Assembly (NCBI GenBank): GCA_964538675.1 | Contig: CAZIGM010000010.1 | Coordinates: 1-49,618 of the forward strand | Direction: 5' to 3' | Length of the DNA stretch: 49,618 nt | From: CAZIGM01 sp964538675 | Lineage (GTDB): Bacteria; Bacillota; Bacilli; Tepidibacillales; Tepidibacillaceae | Shown: positions 8,570 to 17,094 of the stretch, in pieces | Numbering within the stretch: the first letter of the stretch is position 1 | Layout of the letters: every line of letters begins with the position of its first letter | Translations under genes and position numbers: made by a program | Notes under the pieces: generated by a model | What the model saw: only the letters and a program-made list of their open reading frames with translations | Database searches by the model: none | Told to the model about the DNA's origin: nothing

Positions 8570-9298
8570 TTATATACTAATTTGCGGTAATGGGGACGCA
8601 AAAAATTGACGATCACGAGTAAAATTAAATAAATCTTCGAGGGTATAAACACCTCTTTTTGCTAATTCTTTAATGCTAAATTCAAAAATTTTAGCGGCCA
8701 TTATTGAATCACCTAAAGCATTATGTCTATTATTAGTTGATATTCCTAATGAGTTGCATATCTCTTCTAAAGAACAGTTTGTAAAATGTGGATAAAGACT
8801 AGTTATTATTTCTTTAGTATCAATATTTTTATATTTAATTTTCGAACCACATTCTTGAGTTAAACATTGATTTATAAAAGATAAATCGAAATTAATAATA
8901 TGTCCAACTAGTATACTGTCTCCCACCCATGAAAAAAAATCAGGTAAAACCTCTATTAATGAAGGTTTATTTATTACCATCTGATTATTTATTCCAGTAA
9001 GTTTTGTAATAGTTTTTGGGATATTTCGATATGGATTTATTAGTTCGTAAAATGAGTTATCTTTATTAACTTTTCCATTTTCTAATATTACTGCCCCTAG
9101 GGAAAGTATTTTATCACCCATATGGGGTTTGAAGCCAGTGGTTTCAACGTCGATTGCGGCGAAACGAATACTATTTAATGATTTGCTAGTATCGATATTA
9201 GAAGGAATTCTAATCCTATTTTTTAATTCTTCTTGTTCAGAAGTTAAAATATTATTAGAGTAATTTTTGTTACGAAAAATACTTGTAAGAATATTCAT
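8570..9298 (-). CDS. DnaQ-like 3'-5' exonuclease (DEDDh family)
   Basis: This protein of about 242 residues has the RNase T/DnaQ exonuclease fold: Exo I FAAIDVETTGFKP, Exo II in GHIINFDLSFIN, and Exo III with the DEDDh histidine in NNRHNALGDS. It should remove nucleotides from 3' ends with two metal ions. Family members resemble the PolIII epsilon subunit but here no polymerase domain is attached. ATG at 9298 is chosen; GTG directly before it (9301) is also possible, because AGGGGG then has 9-base spacing. A longer frame to 9340 has no ribosome site. Such exonucleases recur beside the SSS/DUF4212/DUF294 cluster in other bacteria, which fits its place here, though the reason for that link is unknown. 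Confidence 0.85.
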   Translation of the reverse strand: MNILTSIFRNKNYSNNILTSEQEELKNRIRIPSNIDTSKSLNSIRFAAIDVETTGFKPHMGDKILSLGAVILENGKVNKDNSFYELINPYRNIPKTITKLTGINNQMVINKPSLIEVLPDFFSWVGDSILVGHIINFDLSFINQCLTQECGSKIKYKNIDTKEIITSLYPHFTNCSLEEICNSLGISTNNRHNALGDSIMAAKIFEFSIKELAKRGVYTLEDLFNFTRDRQFFASPLPQISI

Positions 9299-9574
9299 CA
9301 CAATCGCAATCCCCCTTATTTTACATACTTTCTTATTCACATTATATTGTAATTTATAATAAAGAAATATTCTTTTAATGTTAATGGTTATATTTTAGCT
9401 GTAAACTGTTATTATTTATTGTCAATAGCATACGGATTTTTGTTTAATGGGCGTTATTATCAGCTGTTTAGATTAAGAATTTGTAGAACTTTAAATGATG
9501 TTAATGATATAATTATTTAATAATGTAATTTAACATATGAAAATCTATAATGCATATATGGGGGAACGATATTA

Positions 9575-10903
9575 ATGAAATTAAAAGAAGGTTTTCTTAA
9601 ACTGTTTAATAGTAAAATATTTTATCTTTTATTATTTCAAGCGATAATTTTTACTATTTTTATGTTTTTATTACCTCAATATTGGATAATGATTTTAACT
9701 ATATGTATTGTGAGTTTTACCGGTAGTACTTTTATTTTTTACTATCCTTTTAATATGAATATATCAAAGTCTCAAAGTGGTTATACATCGTTTAATAATA
9801 CATTGTTGATTGCTAATGAAACACTTACTCATCTTAGACAAGGATTAAATGAAGAATCTGCTTTAATTATTGCTGATATAATTAAAAACATAAGTGATGT
9901 CGCTGCAGTTGCAATTACAGATACAGATAAAGTACTAGCATTTATTGGAGAAGGGTGTGAAAAGCATCCTGTAGGCAAACCAATAGTCACAAATGCCACA
10001 AAAAGTGTAATTCAAACTGGAAGAAGTAAAATAGTTAGTAGTAAGCAAGGATTTAATTGTCAAGATAAGACTTGTAATTGTCCATTAGAATCTGCAGTAA
10101 TTGTTCCTCTAATCAATAAAAACAAAGTAGTCGGTACTTTGAAATTGTACCAAACAAATAAAGGTAATATTCCAAATTATATTATAAGACTTGCCAATGG
10201 TTTAGCTCAGATATTAAGTATGCAGATTGAATTAGTTGAATTAGAGCATCAAGCACAATTAACAACTGAAGCCCAATTAGATGCTTTACAGGCACAAATC
10301 AATCCTCACTTTTTATTTAATGCTTTAAATACTGTGAATATGTATATTTTAAAAGACCCCGAGTATGCACGTTTTTTGTTAGTTAGACTTTCAACATTAT
10401 TAAGATATCTATTAGGGAGTTGTGGGCGTTTTATTTCATTAAGAGAAGAAATGAAATATATAGATAATTATGTTGTTATAGAGGAAGCACGTTTTATTGG
10501 GAAAATAAAAGTAGTTATAGAGGTTGATGAAGACGTTAAAAACTGTCAAATACCAGTATTCACAATACAACCTCTTGTTAATAATGCGATTTTACATGGT
10601 GTTTTACCTAAAGTAGGTGCAGGAATCATAAAAATATCAGCTCATAAATTATATGATGAGGTTATTATTTCTGTAGAAGACAATGGGATAGGTATACCTC
10701 AAGAAGACATTAAGAAAGTATTTGAACCTAGATATGGCTCAGGTTGTGGGGTTGGTATATCAAATGTTAATGAAAGATTAAAAATATTATATGGTGCTAA
10801 TTGTGGATTAAACATTGAAAGTGAAGATGGTAAAGGAACTAAAGCATGGTTTAAAATACCTTATAGCATTGCAGAGGAAAAGCAGGTGATAGAATGCAAT
10901 TAA
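9575..10903 (+). CDS. LytS-type sensor histidine kinase
   Basis: This 442-residue kinase has two N-terminal membrane segments (about residues 13-65), a GAF-like sensor region with cysteines (GEGCEKHP; CQDKTCNCPLESAVIVPL), then the His_kinase domain with phosphoacceptor His245 in AQINPHFLFNALN and an ATPase domain (NNAILHG, DNGIGIP, GVGISNVNERL). The Cys/CPLESA pattern is typical of LytS GAF domains. A GGGGGA ribosome site precedes ATG at 9575. It overlaps the following LytTR regulator gene by 10 bases, so the two form a translationally coupled pair. It is divergent from the SSS/exonuclease genes; many LytS/LytTR pairs control a nearby transporter, so a role in sensing its substrate is plausible but inferred. 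Confidence 0.92.
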   Translation: MKLKEGFLKLFNSKIFYLLLFQAIIFTIFMFLLPQYWIMILTICIVSFTGSTFIFYYPFNMNISKSQSGYTSFNNTLLIANETLTHLRQGLNEESALIIADIIKNISDVAAVAITDTDKVLAFIGEGCEKHPVGKPIVTNATKSVIQTGRSKIVSSKQGFNCQDKTCNCPLESAVIVPLINKNKVVGTLKLYQTNKGNIPNYIIRLANGLAQILSMQIELVELEHQAQLTTEAQLDALQAQINPHFLFNALNTVNMYILKDPEYARFLLVRLSTLLRYLLGSCGRFISLREEMKYIDNYVVIEEARFIGKIKVVIEVDEDVKNCQIPVFTIQPLVNNAILHGVLPKVGAGIIKISAHKLYDEVIISVEDNGIGIPQEDIKKVFEPRYGSGCGVGISNVNERLKILYGANCGLNIESEDGKGTKAWFKIPYSIAEEKQVIECN

Positions 10904-11664
10904 GAGCACTAATTGTTGATGATGAGTATCCAGCACGCGAAGAACTTAGATTTTTGCTAAGTAATTATGAGAATATAAAAGTAGTTGGAGAGGCTACTAG
11001 TGTTTCTGAGGCACTTACTCTAATAGAAGCAATTGATTATCAATTAGTCTTTTTAGATATTAATTTTCCTATTAATAACGGAATTGATATTGGAGTGGCT
11101 ATACAGAACCTCCCTAATCCACCCCTTATTATTTATGTTACTGCATATGAATCTTACGCTGTAAATGCTTTTGACGTTGATGCAATAGATTACATTTTAA
11201 AACCTATAGAGGAAAAAAAATTAAAGCGAGCTATAGATCGAGCAGTGAATGAATATCAAAAAAAGGGAAATCTTAGCTTGACAAGTACTGATAATGATTC
11301 AGAGTCAAAAGAAATCATTGAAAAAGAAAAGGTAACCAGATTGACGGCTGAACTTAATGGTAAAATTAAATTAGTAGATGTAAAGGATATCTATTATGCA
11401 TATACCGAAGATAATTATGTGTTCTTAAAAACATTTGATAAAAAGCTTATTACTAGACTTACATTAACAGCTTTAGAAAATAAACTGGAGAAGAAAACCT
11501 TTTTTAGAACTCATCGGAGTTACATTGTAAATTTAGATAAGGTTATAGAAATAACACCTTCTTTTAATGGAACGTATTCATTAATTATAGAAGATAAAGA
11601 ACATAGTAAAATACCTGTTAGTAGGATTCAAACTAAAGAATTAAGAAAAATATTACTTTTCTAA
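10894..11664 (+). CDS. LytTR-family response regulator
   Basis: This 256-residue regulator has a receiver domain (residues 1-120) with acidic pair DD at 9-10, phosphoacceptor Asp55 in LVFLDINFP, and the conserved Lys in DYILKPIEEKKL. A linker of about 40 residues follows, then a LytTR DNA-binding domain (about 150-256) with FFRTHRSYIVNLDKV and the end VSRIQTKELRKIL. LytTR domains bind paired direct repeats of about 9 bases. The gene overlaps the LytS kinase gene by 10 bases and is surely its partner. The two ACAGTT repeats upstream of the DUF4212 gene are a possible target, unproven. Confidence 0.93.
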   Translation: MQLRALIVDDEYPAREELRFLLSNYENIKVVGEATSVSEALTLIEAIDYQLVFLDINFPINNGIDIGVAIQNLPNPPLIIYVTAYESYAVNAFDVDAIDYILKPIEEKKLKRAIDRAVNEYQKKGNLSLTSTDNDSESKEIIEKEKVTRLTAELNGKIKLVDVKDIYYAYTEDNYVFLKTFDKKLITRLTLTALENKLEKKTFFRTHRSYIVNLDKVIEITPSFNGTYSLIIEDKEHSKIPVSRIQTKELRKILLF

Positions 11665-11677
11665 TAGGGAGAATTAT

Positions 11678-12154
11678 ATGTATTCAAACGTCATATATAA
11701 AATGATAGTATACTTTGATAAAGATATTAAAAGAATTAATCATGCTTTAAAAGTTCTTAGTTATGCTAGAATTATTAGTGAGCTTGAGCAAATATCAGAT
11801 GATGAAAAACAAATTATTGAACTCACAGCAGTGTTACATGATATTGGAATAAAAGAAGCAGAGATGAAATATAACTCTTCAGCTGGCAAATATCAAGAAA
11901 TAGAAGGACCTTCAATAGCAAAGGAAATATTACTGGATATGGGTTATAAGAAGTCAATAACTGAAAGAGTCTGCTTTATAATAGGCAATCATCATAGCTA
12001 TAAAAAAATAGATAATATTGACTTTCAAATTCTTATTGAAGCTGATTTATTAGTTAATATATTTGAAGAGAACTATAATAAAAGAACTATAAATCTTTTA
12101 AAGAAGTACTTTAAAACACAATCCGGTAGAAAACTACTAAATCTAATGTATTAA
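11678..12154 (+). CDS. HD-domain phosphohydrolase
   Basis: This 158-residue protein is a compact HD domain: first His22 in INHALKVLSYA, His53-Asp54 in AVLHDIGIKEAE, a His pair in GNHHSYKK, and a final Asp in LIEADLLVN. These are the metal ligands of HD hydrolases, which cleave phosphate esters of nucleotides. Ribosome site AGGGAG lies 7 bases before ATG at 11678. It follows the LytTR regulator by 13 bases and precedes the CDF gene by 13, so it is likely in the same transcript. The substrate is not predictable. Confidence 0.85.
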   Translation: MYSNVIYKMIVYFDKDIKRINHALKVLSYARIISELEQISDDEKQIIELTAVLHDIGIKEAEMKYNSSAGKYQEIEGPSIAKEILLDMGYKKSITERVCFIIGNHHSYKKIDNIDFQILIEADLLVNIFEENYNKRTINLLKKYFKTQSGRKLLNLMY

Positions 12155-12167
12155 ATTGGGTGATAAT

Positions 12168-13049
12168 TTGAATAATTTCAATCGAAAAATGAAAGTAGCG
12201 ATTTTATCGATAATTTCAAATACAACATTAATTATATTAAAAATTATTGCAGGTATAATTAGCGGTTCGGTAAGTATAATCTCCGAGGCAATTCATTCTA
12301 GTATGGATCTAATTGCTTCAGTAATTGCATTTTTTTCAGTGAAGTATTCTTCAAAGCCAGCGGATAAAGAGCACCCTTACGGACATGGTAAGATTGAAAA
12401 TATATCAGGATTTATCGAAGCGACATTAATATTTGGTGCTGCTGTTCTAATTATTAAAGAAGCAATAGAAAAAATAATAAACCCAACAGTAATAGAGGAA
12501 ACCTCTATAGCTATTGCGGTTATGATATTTGCAGCTATTGTCAACACATTTGTTTCAAAGGTATTATATAAAGTTGCTAAGGAAGAAGACTCAATAGCAC
12601 TAGAAGCCGATGCTCTCCATTTAAAAACTGATGTTTATACTTCTTTAGGAGTCGGATTAGGATTAATATTAATTAATTTTACGGGCATATATCTGCTTGA
12701 TCCTATTGTTGCAATATTGGTTGCTTTATTAATCATTAAGGAGGCCTGGGAATTAAGTAAAACAGCTTTTAGCCCTTTATTAGATGCAAAATTATCGGAT
12801 GAAGAAGAGAAAGTTATTAATGAAATAATTCAAAATTATAAAGATCAATTTGTTGATATTCATTATTTAAGAACTAGAAAAGCAGGAAATATTAAATATA
12901 TTGATTTTCACATGACTGTTGAGGGTGATAAAACGGTAAGGGAATCTCATGATTTATGTGATCGTATTGAAAAAGATTTAGAAGAGAGAATACATAATAC
13001 TAGTGTTAACATTCATATTGAACCTATAGTGAGTGGTAAAGATTATTGA
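12168..13049 (+). CDS. cation diffusion facilitator (CDF) metal exporter
   Basis: This 293-residue transporter has six membrane helices and the two CDF metal-binding helices: SEAIHSSMDLIAS in TM2 and ADALHLKTDVYTS in TM5. HPYGHGKIE sits in the first loop, and the cytoplasmic domain ends with VNIHIEP. It exports divalent metals such as zinc, iron or manganese by proton antiport. The start chosen is TTG at 12168, 4 bases after GGGTGA; a TTG at 12156 lacks a ribosome site. The second motif has His and Asp where zinc/iron exporters such as FieF carry similar residues, but the metal is not certain. A terminator follows at 13075. Confidence 0.93.
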   Translation: MNNFNRKMKVAILSIISNTTLIILKIIAGIISGSVSIISEAIHSSMDLIASVIAFFSVKYSSKPADKEHPYGHGKIENISGFIEATLIFGAAVLIIKEAIEKIINPTVIEETSIAIAVMIFAAIVNTFVSKVLYKVAKEEDSIALEADALHLKTDVYTSLGVGLGLILINFTGIYLLDPIVAILVALLIIKEAWELSKTAFSPLLDAKLSDEEEKVINEIIQNYKDQFVDIHYLRTRKAGNIKYIDFHMTVEGDKTVRESHDLCDRIEKDLEERIHNTSVNIHIEPIVSGKDY

Positions 13050-13074
13050 TAAAATAAAAATATTATTGGATAAT

Positions 13075-13118
13075 AAAGAAGATTTTAATTGAAAATAAAT
13101 TAGAATCTTCTTTTTATT
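13075..13118 (+). terminator. terminator after the CDF gene
   Basis: A stem of about 13 bp (13075-13087 with 13101-13113, AAAGAAGATTTTA side) runs into a T-rich tract. It closes the LytS-LytTR-HD-CDF transcript. Confidence 0.8.
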
Positions 13119-13237
13119 TACTTATTTTATTTAATAATGGTAACATAATATTATTACATAAGTTTTCAAGGAAGTGGTCAACCATAAAAGAGTTTTTCAT
13201 TTCAATAGTTGAGAATTATAGTGGCCTTGGTATATTT

Positions 13238-14398
13238 GTGTTGCTTTTTCTAGAGTATATAGGTTTCCCGATTCCGGGAGAAACATCAATGTCCGTTCTT
13301 GGCTTTATGAGCTCAAAACAGATAGGGTATTCAATTTACATAAATATTCTTCTTGCATCATCAGGAACATTTTTGGGATATACCTTGGCATACCTAATTG
13401 GTTATAAGTATGGGCAGAGTTTTTTACTAAAACATAAAAAATTTTTTCACATTAATGAAGAAAAACTTGATTCATTAAACAAATTATTTAATAACCATAA
13501 GCTATCGCTCATTGTATTTAGCAGATATATACTCGGTGTACGACATATAATTCCATATTTATGTGGTATTAGTAAGTTAGAGTTAAAAACATTTCTTTTT
13601 TATAATTTAATTGGTTCATTTATTTGGTGTTCCTCTTTTATTGGATTAGGTTATTTTGTAGGGGATAAATGGGAATGGATAGAAAGTACAATTAAGACTT
13701 ATACAATCATATTAATATTAATTTTGATTTTTATTTATATAATCTTTAAGTACTTTAATAGGTATAGAAAAATTATATTTATTACTGCAATACCTTTGCT
13801 TTTATTTATAATATTGGTTCAAAGCCTAATTGAACAAAGGCTTTCTATTTTTGATAGTAAGATATACAGTTTTTTTTCCCAATTTATTTCTGAAGGCACG
13901 ACTAATTATATGATATTTATTTCATTATTAGGCTCTTGGCAAGTTTTGATATTAATAGCAAGTATAAGCTTGCTAATATTTTGGAACAAAGAAAAATTTT
14001 CATTTTATGGAAAGATGATAGCTATTAATTTATTAGCAAGTTATATATTAAATATTTTATTTAAAGTAATATTTCAAAGAGAAAGACCTGATATTTTAAG
14101 ACTTATAGATATTAACGGTTTTAGTTTTCCAAGTGGACATTCAATGATCGGCATGAGTTTTTATGGGTTTATTCTTTATCTATGCTATAAAAATATTAAA
14201 GGTAGATGGAGATATATAACTGTTTTCATATTGGTTTTAATAATTGTTCTAATAGGAATAAGTAGAGTTTATCTAGGAGTACATTATCCAAGTGATGTTT
14301 TAGCAGGATTATCTGCAGGATTAGCATGGCTTGCAATATATATAGCTTTAATAGAAAAAATTTATTTATCCAGATATGATAAAACTCCATCTGAATAA
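13238..14398 (+). CDS. DedA membrane domain fused to PAP2 phosphatase
   Basis: The N-terminal part (about residues 1-150) is a DedA/SNARE-associated membrane domain with IGFPIPGETSM and SRYILGVRHIIPYLCG. The C-terminal part (about 190-380) is a PAP2 lipid phosphatase with RERPDI, SFPSGHSM and SRVYLGVHYPSDVLAG, all three catalytic motifs intact. DedA proteins handle polyprenyl-phosphate or phospholipid movement, and PAP2 enzymes dephosphorylate such lipids, so one polypeptide may flip and recycle a lipid carrier. The coordinates begin at the first standard start, GTG 13238, which has no ribosome site and would cut into the first helix. DedA-like coding sequence extends upstream to ATA at 13184, preceded by AAGGA. 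The last ten codons lie inside repeat copy C. Confidence 0.88.
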   Translation: MLLFLEYIGFPIPGETSMSVLGFMSSKQIGYSIYINILLASSGTFLGYTLAYLIGYKYGQSFLLKHKKFFHINEEKLDSLNKLFNNHKLSLIVFSRYILGVRHIIPYLCGISKLELKTFLFYNLIGSFIWCSSFIGLGYFVGDKWEWIESTIKTYTIILILILIFIYIIFKYFNRYRKIIFITAIPLLLFIILVQSLIEQRLSIFDSKIYSFFSQFISEGTTNYMIFISLLGSWQVLILIASISLLIFWNKEKFSFYGKMIAINLLASYILNILFKVIFQRERPDILRLIDINGFSFPSGHSMIGMSFYGFILYLCYKNIKGRWRYITVFILVLIIVLIGISRVYLGVHYPSDVLAGLSAGLAWLAIYIALIEKIYLSRYDKTPSE

Positions 14399-14411
14399 AG
14401 TTCGGCTTTAT
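14365..14411 (+). repeat. stem-loop-ended repeat, copy C (internally deleted)
   Basis: The left end (TTTATCCAGATATGATAA) and right end (AACTCCATCTGAAT then ATAAAGTTCGGCTTTAT) of the element found at 2921-3157 and 39061-39281 are joined directly here, with the internal part of about 190 bases missing. The stop codon and final ten codons of the DedA-PAP2 gene lie inside it. Confidence 0.65.
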
Positions 14412-14496
14412 TAAAAAAAGGATTCGTGGTATAAAAAGGTTTAAAATTTTTGCTAAGGAAATTCTAAAATTAATTAATAGAAAGGATGTCAATCAA

Positions 14497-15480
14497 ATGA
14501 GTGAAGCTTTAAAAGTAAAGTTTGTCGAATCAAATAGTTTTAATCCGTGGTTAAATCTTGCATATGAAGAGTATTTATTAAACAATATTATGTCAAATGA
14601 AGTAATCTTATATTTATGGCAAAATGAAAGAACCGTGGTTATTGGAGCTAATCAAAATCCATGGAAAGAATGTAATACTAGTCTTTTAGAAAGTGATGGG
14701 GGGAAATTAGCAAGAAGACTATCTGGTGGTGGAGCAGTTTATCATGATTTAGGCAATCTAAATTTTACTTTTATCATGGATAAAAGCATTTATGATTTTT
14801 CTAAACAAGTAATGGTGATTATAAATGCACTTAAAGAACAGGGTATATCAGCAGAATTTACTGGTAGGAATGATATTCTTGTTAATGATAAGAAAATATC
14901 AGGAAATGCATTTTATTTTAGGGAGAATAAAGCATTACATCATGGAACTGTTTTAGTAAATTGTGATTTCGCAGAATTGACTAAATATCTACAAGTATCT
15001 AAAGAGAAAATAAAATCTAAAGGAATAGAATCCATCAAGTCAAGGGTTAACAATCTTAAAGATATAGATCCTAATATAGATATAGAAGAGATAAAAGAGA
15101 GCTTAAAAAGACAATTTGTTATTAGTTATGGAGATTATGAACAATTATCAATTGAAGAATTAAATAATAAAGAAATAGAGAAATTATATGATAAATATTC
15201 CTCATGGGATTGGAGATATGGTGATACACCTAAATTCGCAATATCAATGGTTAAGCGTTTTGATTGGGGAGAATTAGATATAAATTTAAATTTAGAAAAA
15301 GGAATTATTAAGGAAGTTAAAATATATTCAGATGCCATGGACCCGAATATTACGGATAATATTAAAGAAATACTACTGGGTGCATCATTAAATGAAATAA
15401 ATAGTAGATTTAATAATTATGAAACATACGAATATGAAGAAATAAAAGAATGGATAGTTTCCGAATTAAAAAACTTATAA
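14497..15480 (+). CDS. lplA: lipoate-protein ligase A
   Basis: This 327-residue enzyme activates free lipoate with ATP and transfers it to a lysine of lipoyl domains (2-oxoacid dehydrogenase E2 or glycine cleavage GcvH). Motifs visible are RRLSGGGAVYHDLGNLNF, GRNDILVNDKKISGNAF with the conserved catalytic lysine, and HHGTVLVNCD. The C-terminal accessory domain carries WDWRYGDTPKF, so the enzyme is the full-length two-domain type. An AAAGGATG ribosome site precedes ATG at 14497. No lipoyl-dependent gene is adjacent. It stands between a repeat copy and the TetR operon and appears to be a single-gene unit. Confidence 0.93.
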   Translation: MSEALKVKFVESNSFNPWLNLAYEEYLLNNIMSNEVILYLWQNERTVVIGANQNPWKECNTSLLESDGGKLARRLSGGGAVYHDLGNLNFTFIMDKSIYDFSKQVMVIINALKEQGISAEFTGRNDILVNDKKISGNAFYFRENKALHHGTVLVNCDFAELTKYLQVSKEKIKSKGIESIKSRVNNLKDIDPNIDIEEIKESLKRQFVISYGDYEQLSIEELNNKEIEKLYDKYSSWDWRYGDTPKFAISMVKRFDWGELDINLNLEKGIIKEVKIYSDAMDPNITDNIKEILLGASLNEINSRFNNYETYEYEEIKEWIVSELKNL

Positions 15481-15506
15481 GAACTTACAAATCTATTTTT
15501 AGAATG

Positions 15507-15535
15507 TTGTTTAATAAATTAAATAAAGATATAAT
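15507..15535 (+). promoter_or_regulatory. promoter of the TetR/chelatase/efflux operon
   Basis: TTGTTT (15507-15512) and TATAAT (15530-15535) are spaced by 17 bases. The -10 overlaps the start of the 36-bp palindrome, as expected for a repressor-controlled promoter. Confidence 0.8.
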
Positions 15536-15568
15536 ATGAATGTATTCATATATGAATACATTCATATT
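15533..15568 (+). promoter_or_regulatory. 36-bp perfect palindrome, probable TetR operator
   Basis: 15533-15568 is a perfect inverted repeat centred at 15550/15551, built from ATGAATGTATTCAT arms. It overlaps the -10 box and lies 28 bases before the TetR start, the classic position for autorepression by the adjacent regulator. Confidence 0.85.
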
Positions 15569-15596
15569 TAGTTATATAATAAAAGGAAGGTAAAAG

Positions 15597-16217
15597 ATGA
15601 CAAGCTTAAGAGAAAGAAAGAAACGGGAAACAAGAAATAAGATATTAAATACATCAAAGAAATTGTTTGTTAGTGAGGGTTTTGAAGGTGTATCTATGGA
15701 GATGATTGCAAAGGAAGCAGAGGTAGGAACAGGAACATTATATAATTATTACAAGAATAAATCAGAGGTGTTTTTTGAAGCAATACAAGATAGCTTTGTA
15801 TTTAATCCTAATAAGGATGTTATGGACTATAATATAAATGATACTTTGCAATATTCTGGGAAGATAGTTATGGAATTTATAGGGGTGTATGTAGAAAATA
15901 TTAAATGGGTTTTTTCTAAAAGATTGGCTAGGGAATTAATTAACGCATTAGTCAGCTTTTCAAGGAAAAAAAATAATATTTTAGAACGTTTAATACAAGA
16001 GGATTTTAAATTTATTGATAATATAGAACAATTAATTAACAAAATGATTGATGCTAATATTATAGATAAGAAAAATAATGCAAGAGTTTTAGCTGAATTA
16101 ACATACTCTGCCTTTATGTATGAATTTATGATTTATTTATATATAGATGATATTTCTCAAAAAGAAATGATTGATAAATTAGAAGAAAAGGTACATACAA
16201 TATTTCAAGATAAATAA
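15597..16217 (+). CDS. TetR-family transcriptional repressor
   Basis: This 206-residue regulator has a TetR N-terminal helix-turn-helix (about residues 10-55: ILNTSKKLFVSEGFEGVSM, then GTGTLYNYYKNKSEVFFEAI) followed by an all-helical ligand and dimerisation domain with no recognisable ligand signature. GGAAGG precedes ATG at 15597. It is the first gene of an operon with the chelatase, ABC transporter, MMPL exporter and secreted partner, so it most likely senses a toxic hydrophobic compound or tetrapyrrole and derepresses the operon. The operator at 15533-15568 supports autoregulation. Confidence 0.92.
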   Translation: MTSLRERKKRETRNKILNTSKKLFVSEGFEGVSMEMIAKEAEVGTGTLYNYYKNKSEVFFEAIQDSFVFNPNKDVMDYNINDTLQYSGKIVMEFIGVYVENIKWVFSKRLARELINALVSFSRKKNNILERLIQEDFKFIDNIEQLINKMIDANIIDKKNNARVLAELTYSAFMYEFMIYLYIDDISQKEMIDKLEEKVHTIFQDK

Positions 16218-16267
16218 GAAAGTAAATAGCAATCAATTATTAAATATGTAAAACTTATTGAAAAAAA

Positions 16268-17077
16268 ATGAGGCTGATAAATGTGTGTCATAGAGATAAA
16301 AAAGGAATTTTAGTTGTAAGTTTTGGAACAATTCATGAAAATGCTAGAAGAACAAATATAGAAGTAGTAGAGAATAGAATAAAAAATGAATTTAATAATT
16401 ATGAGGTGAGAAGGGCTTTTACATCCAAAAAAATTATTAATATATTAAAAGAAAAAGAAAACATTGTCATTGATTATCCTACAGAGGCTTTAGAAAAAAT
16501 GATGAAGGATGGTTTTAAGGAGGTACTTATTCAACCACTTCATATTATTCCAGGTGTAGAATATGAAAAACTTTATGATATTTATAATGAATATAAAAAT
16601 AATTTCAAGAAAATCAGATTGGGAAAACCAGTTTTACATAATAATGATAGCTGTAAAGAAGCAGTTAAAGCGCTTAAAAGACAACTTCCTATAATGGATG
16701 ATAATTGTGCAGTAGTTTTGCTTGGACATGGAACTAATCATTCTGCAAATGTTTATTATTCAACCTTACAAAGTTTATTAAATGAAGAAAAATTAAATGT
16801 TGTAGTTGCTACAATAGAGAATAATTCTTGTATAGATAATGTTATTCAAAAATTAAAAGATAATAAAGTGTATGAAATTACATTAATGCCTTATTTATTG
16901 GTTACGGGAAATCATGCAGAGGAAGACATTTTTTCGGATAATGAAAACTCTTGGAAGTCAAGATTAGAAAAAGGGGGTTTTTTAGTAAAAACTTATATTC
17001 ATGGATTAGGAGAAAATGTTGAATATCAAAATATATATGTTAATCGAGTTAAAGAGGTAATGCATGAAACAAATTAA
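16268..17077 (+). CDS. cbiK: CbiK-like sirohydrochlorin cobaltochelatase
   Basis: This 269-residue protein matches the class II chelatase CbiK. It has GILVVSFGTIHENAR at the N-terminus, QPLHIIPG, GHGTNHSANVYY with His154, and VTGNHAEEDIFSDNENSW with His216. The spacing of these two histidines equals that of the metal-binding His pair of characterised CbiK (His145 and His207), so the active site appears intact. CbiK inserts Co2+ into sirohydrochlorin in anaerobic cobalamin synthesis. ATG at 16268 lacks a clear ribosome site; GTG at 16283 is an alternative with TGAGG nine bases upstream. No cobalamin gene is nearby. It sits in a TetR/efflux operon, so a role in tetrapyrrole handling or stress is possible. 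Confidence 0.88.
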   Translation: MRLINVCHRDKKGILVVSFGTIHENARRTNIEVVENRIKNEFNNYEVRRAFTSKKIINILKEKENIVIDYPTEALEKMMKDGFKEVLIQPLHIIPGVEYEKLYDIYNEYKNNFKKIRLGKPVLHNNDSCKEAVKALKRQLPIMDDNCAVVLLGHGTNHSANVYYSTLQSLLNEEKLNVVVATIENNSCIDNVIQKLKDNKVYEITLMPYLLVTGNHAEEDIFSDNENSWKSRLEKGGFLVKTYIHGLGENVEYQNIYVNRVKEVMHETN

Positions 17078-17094
17078 TGAAAGGAGAATCAGAA

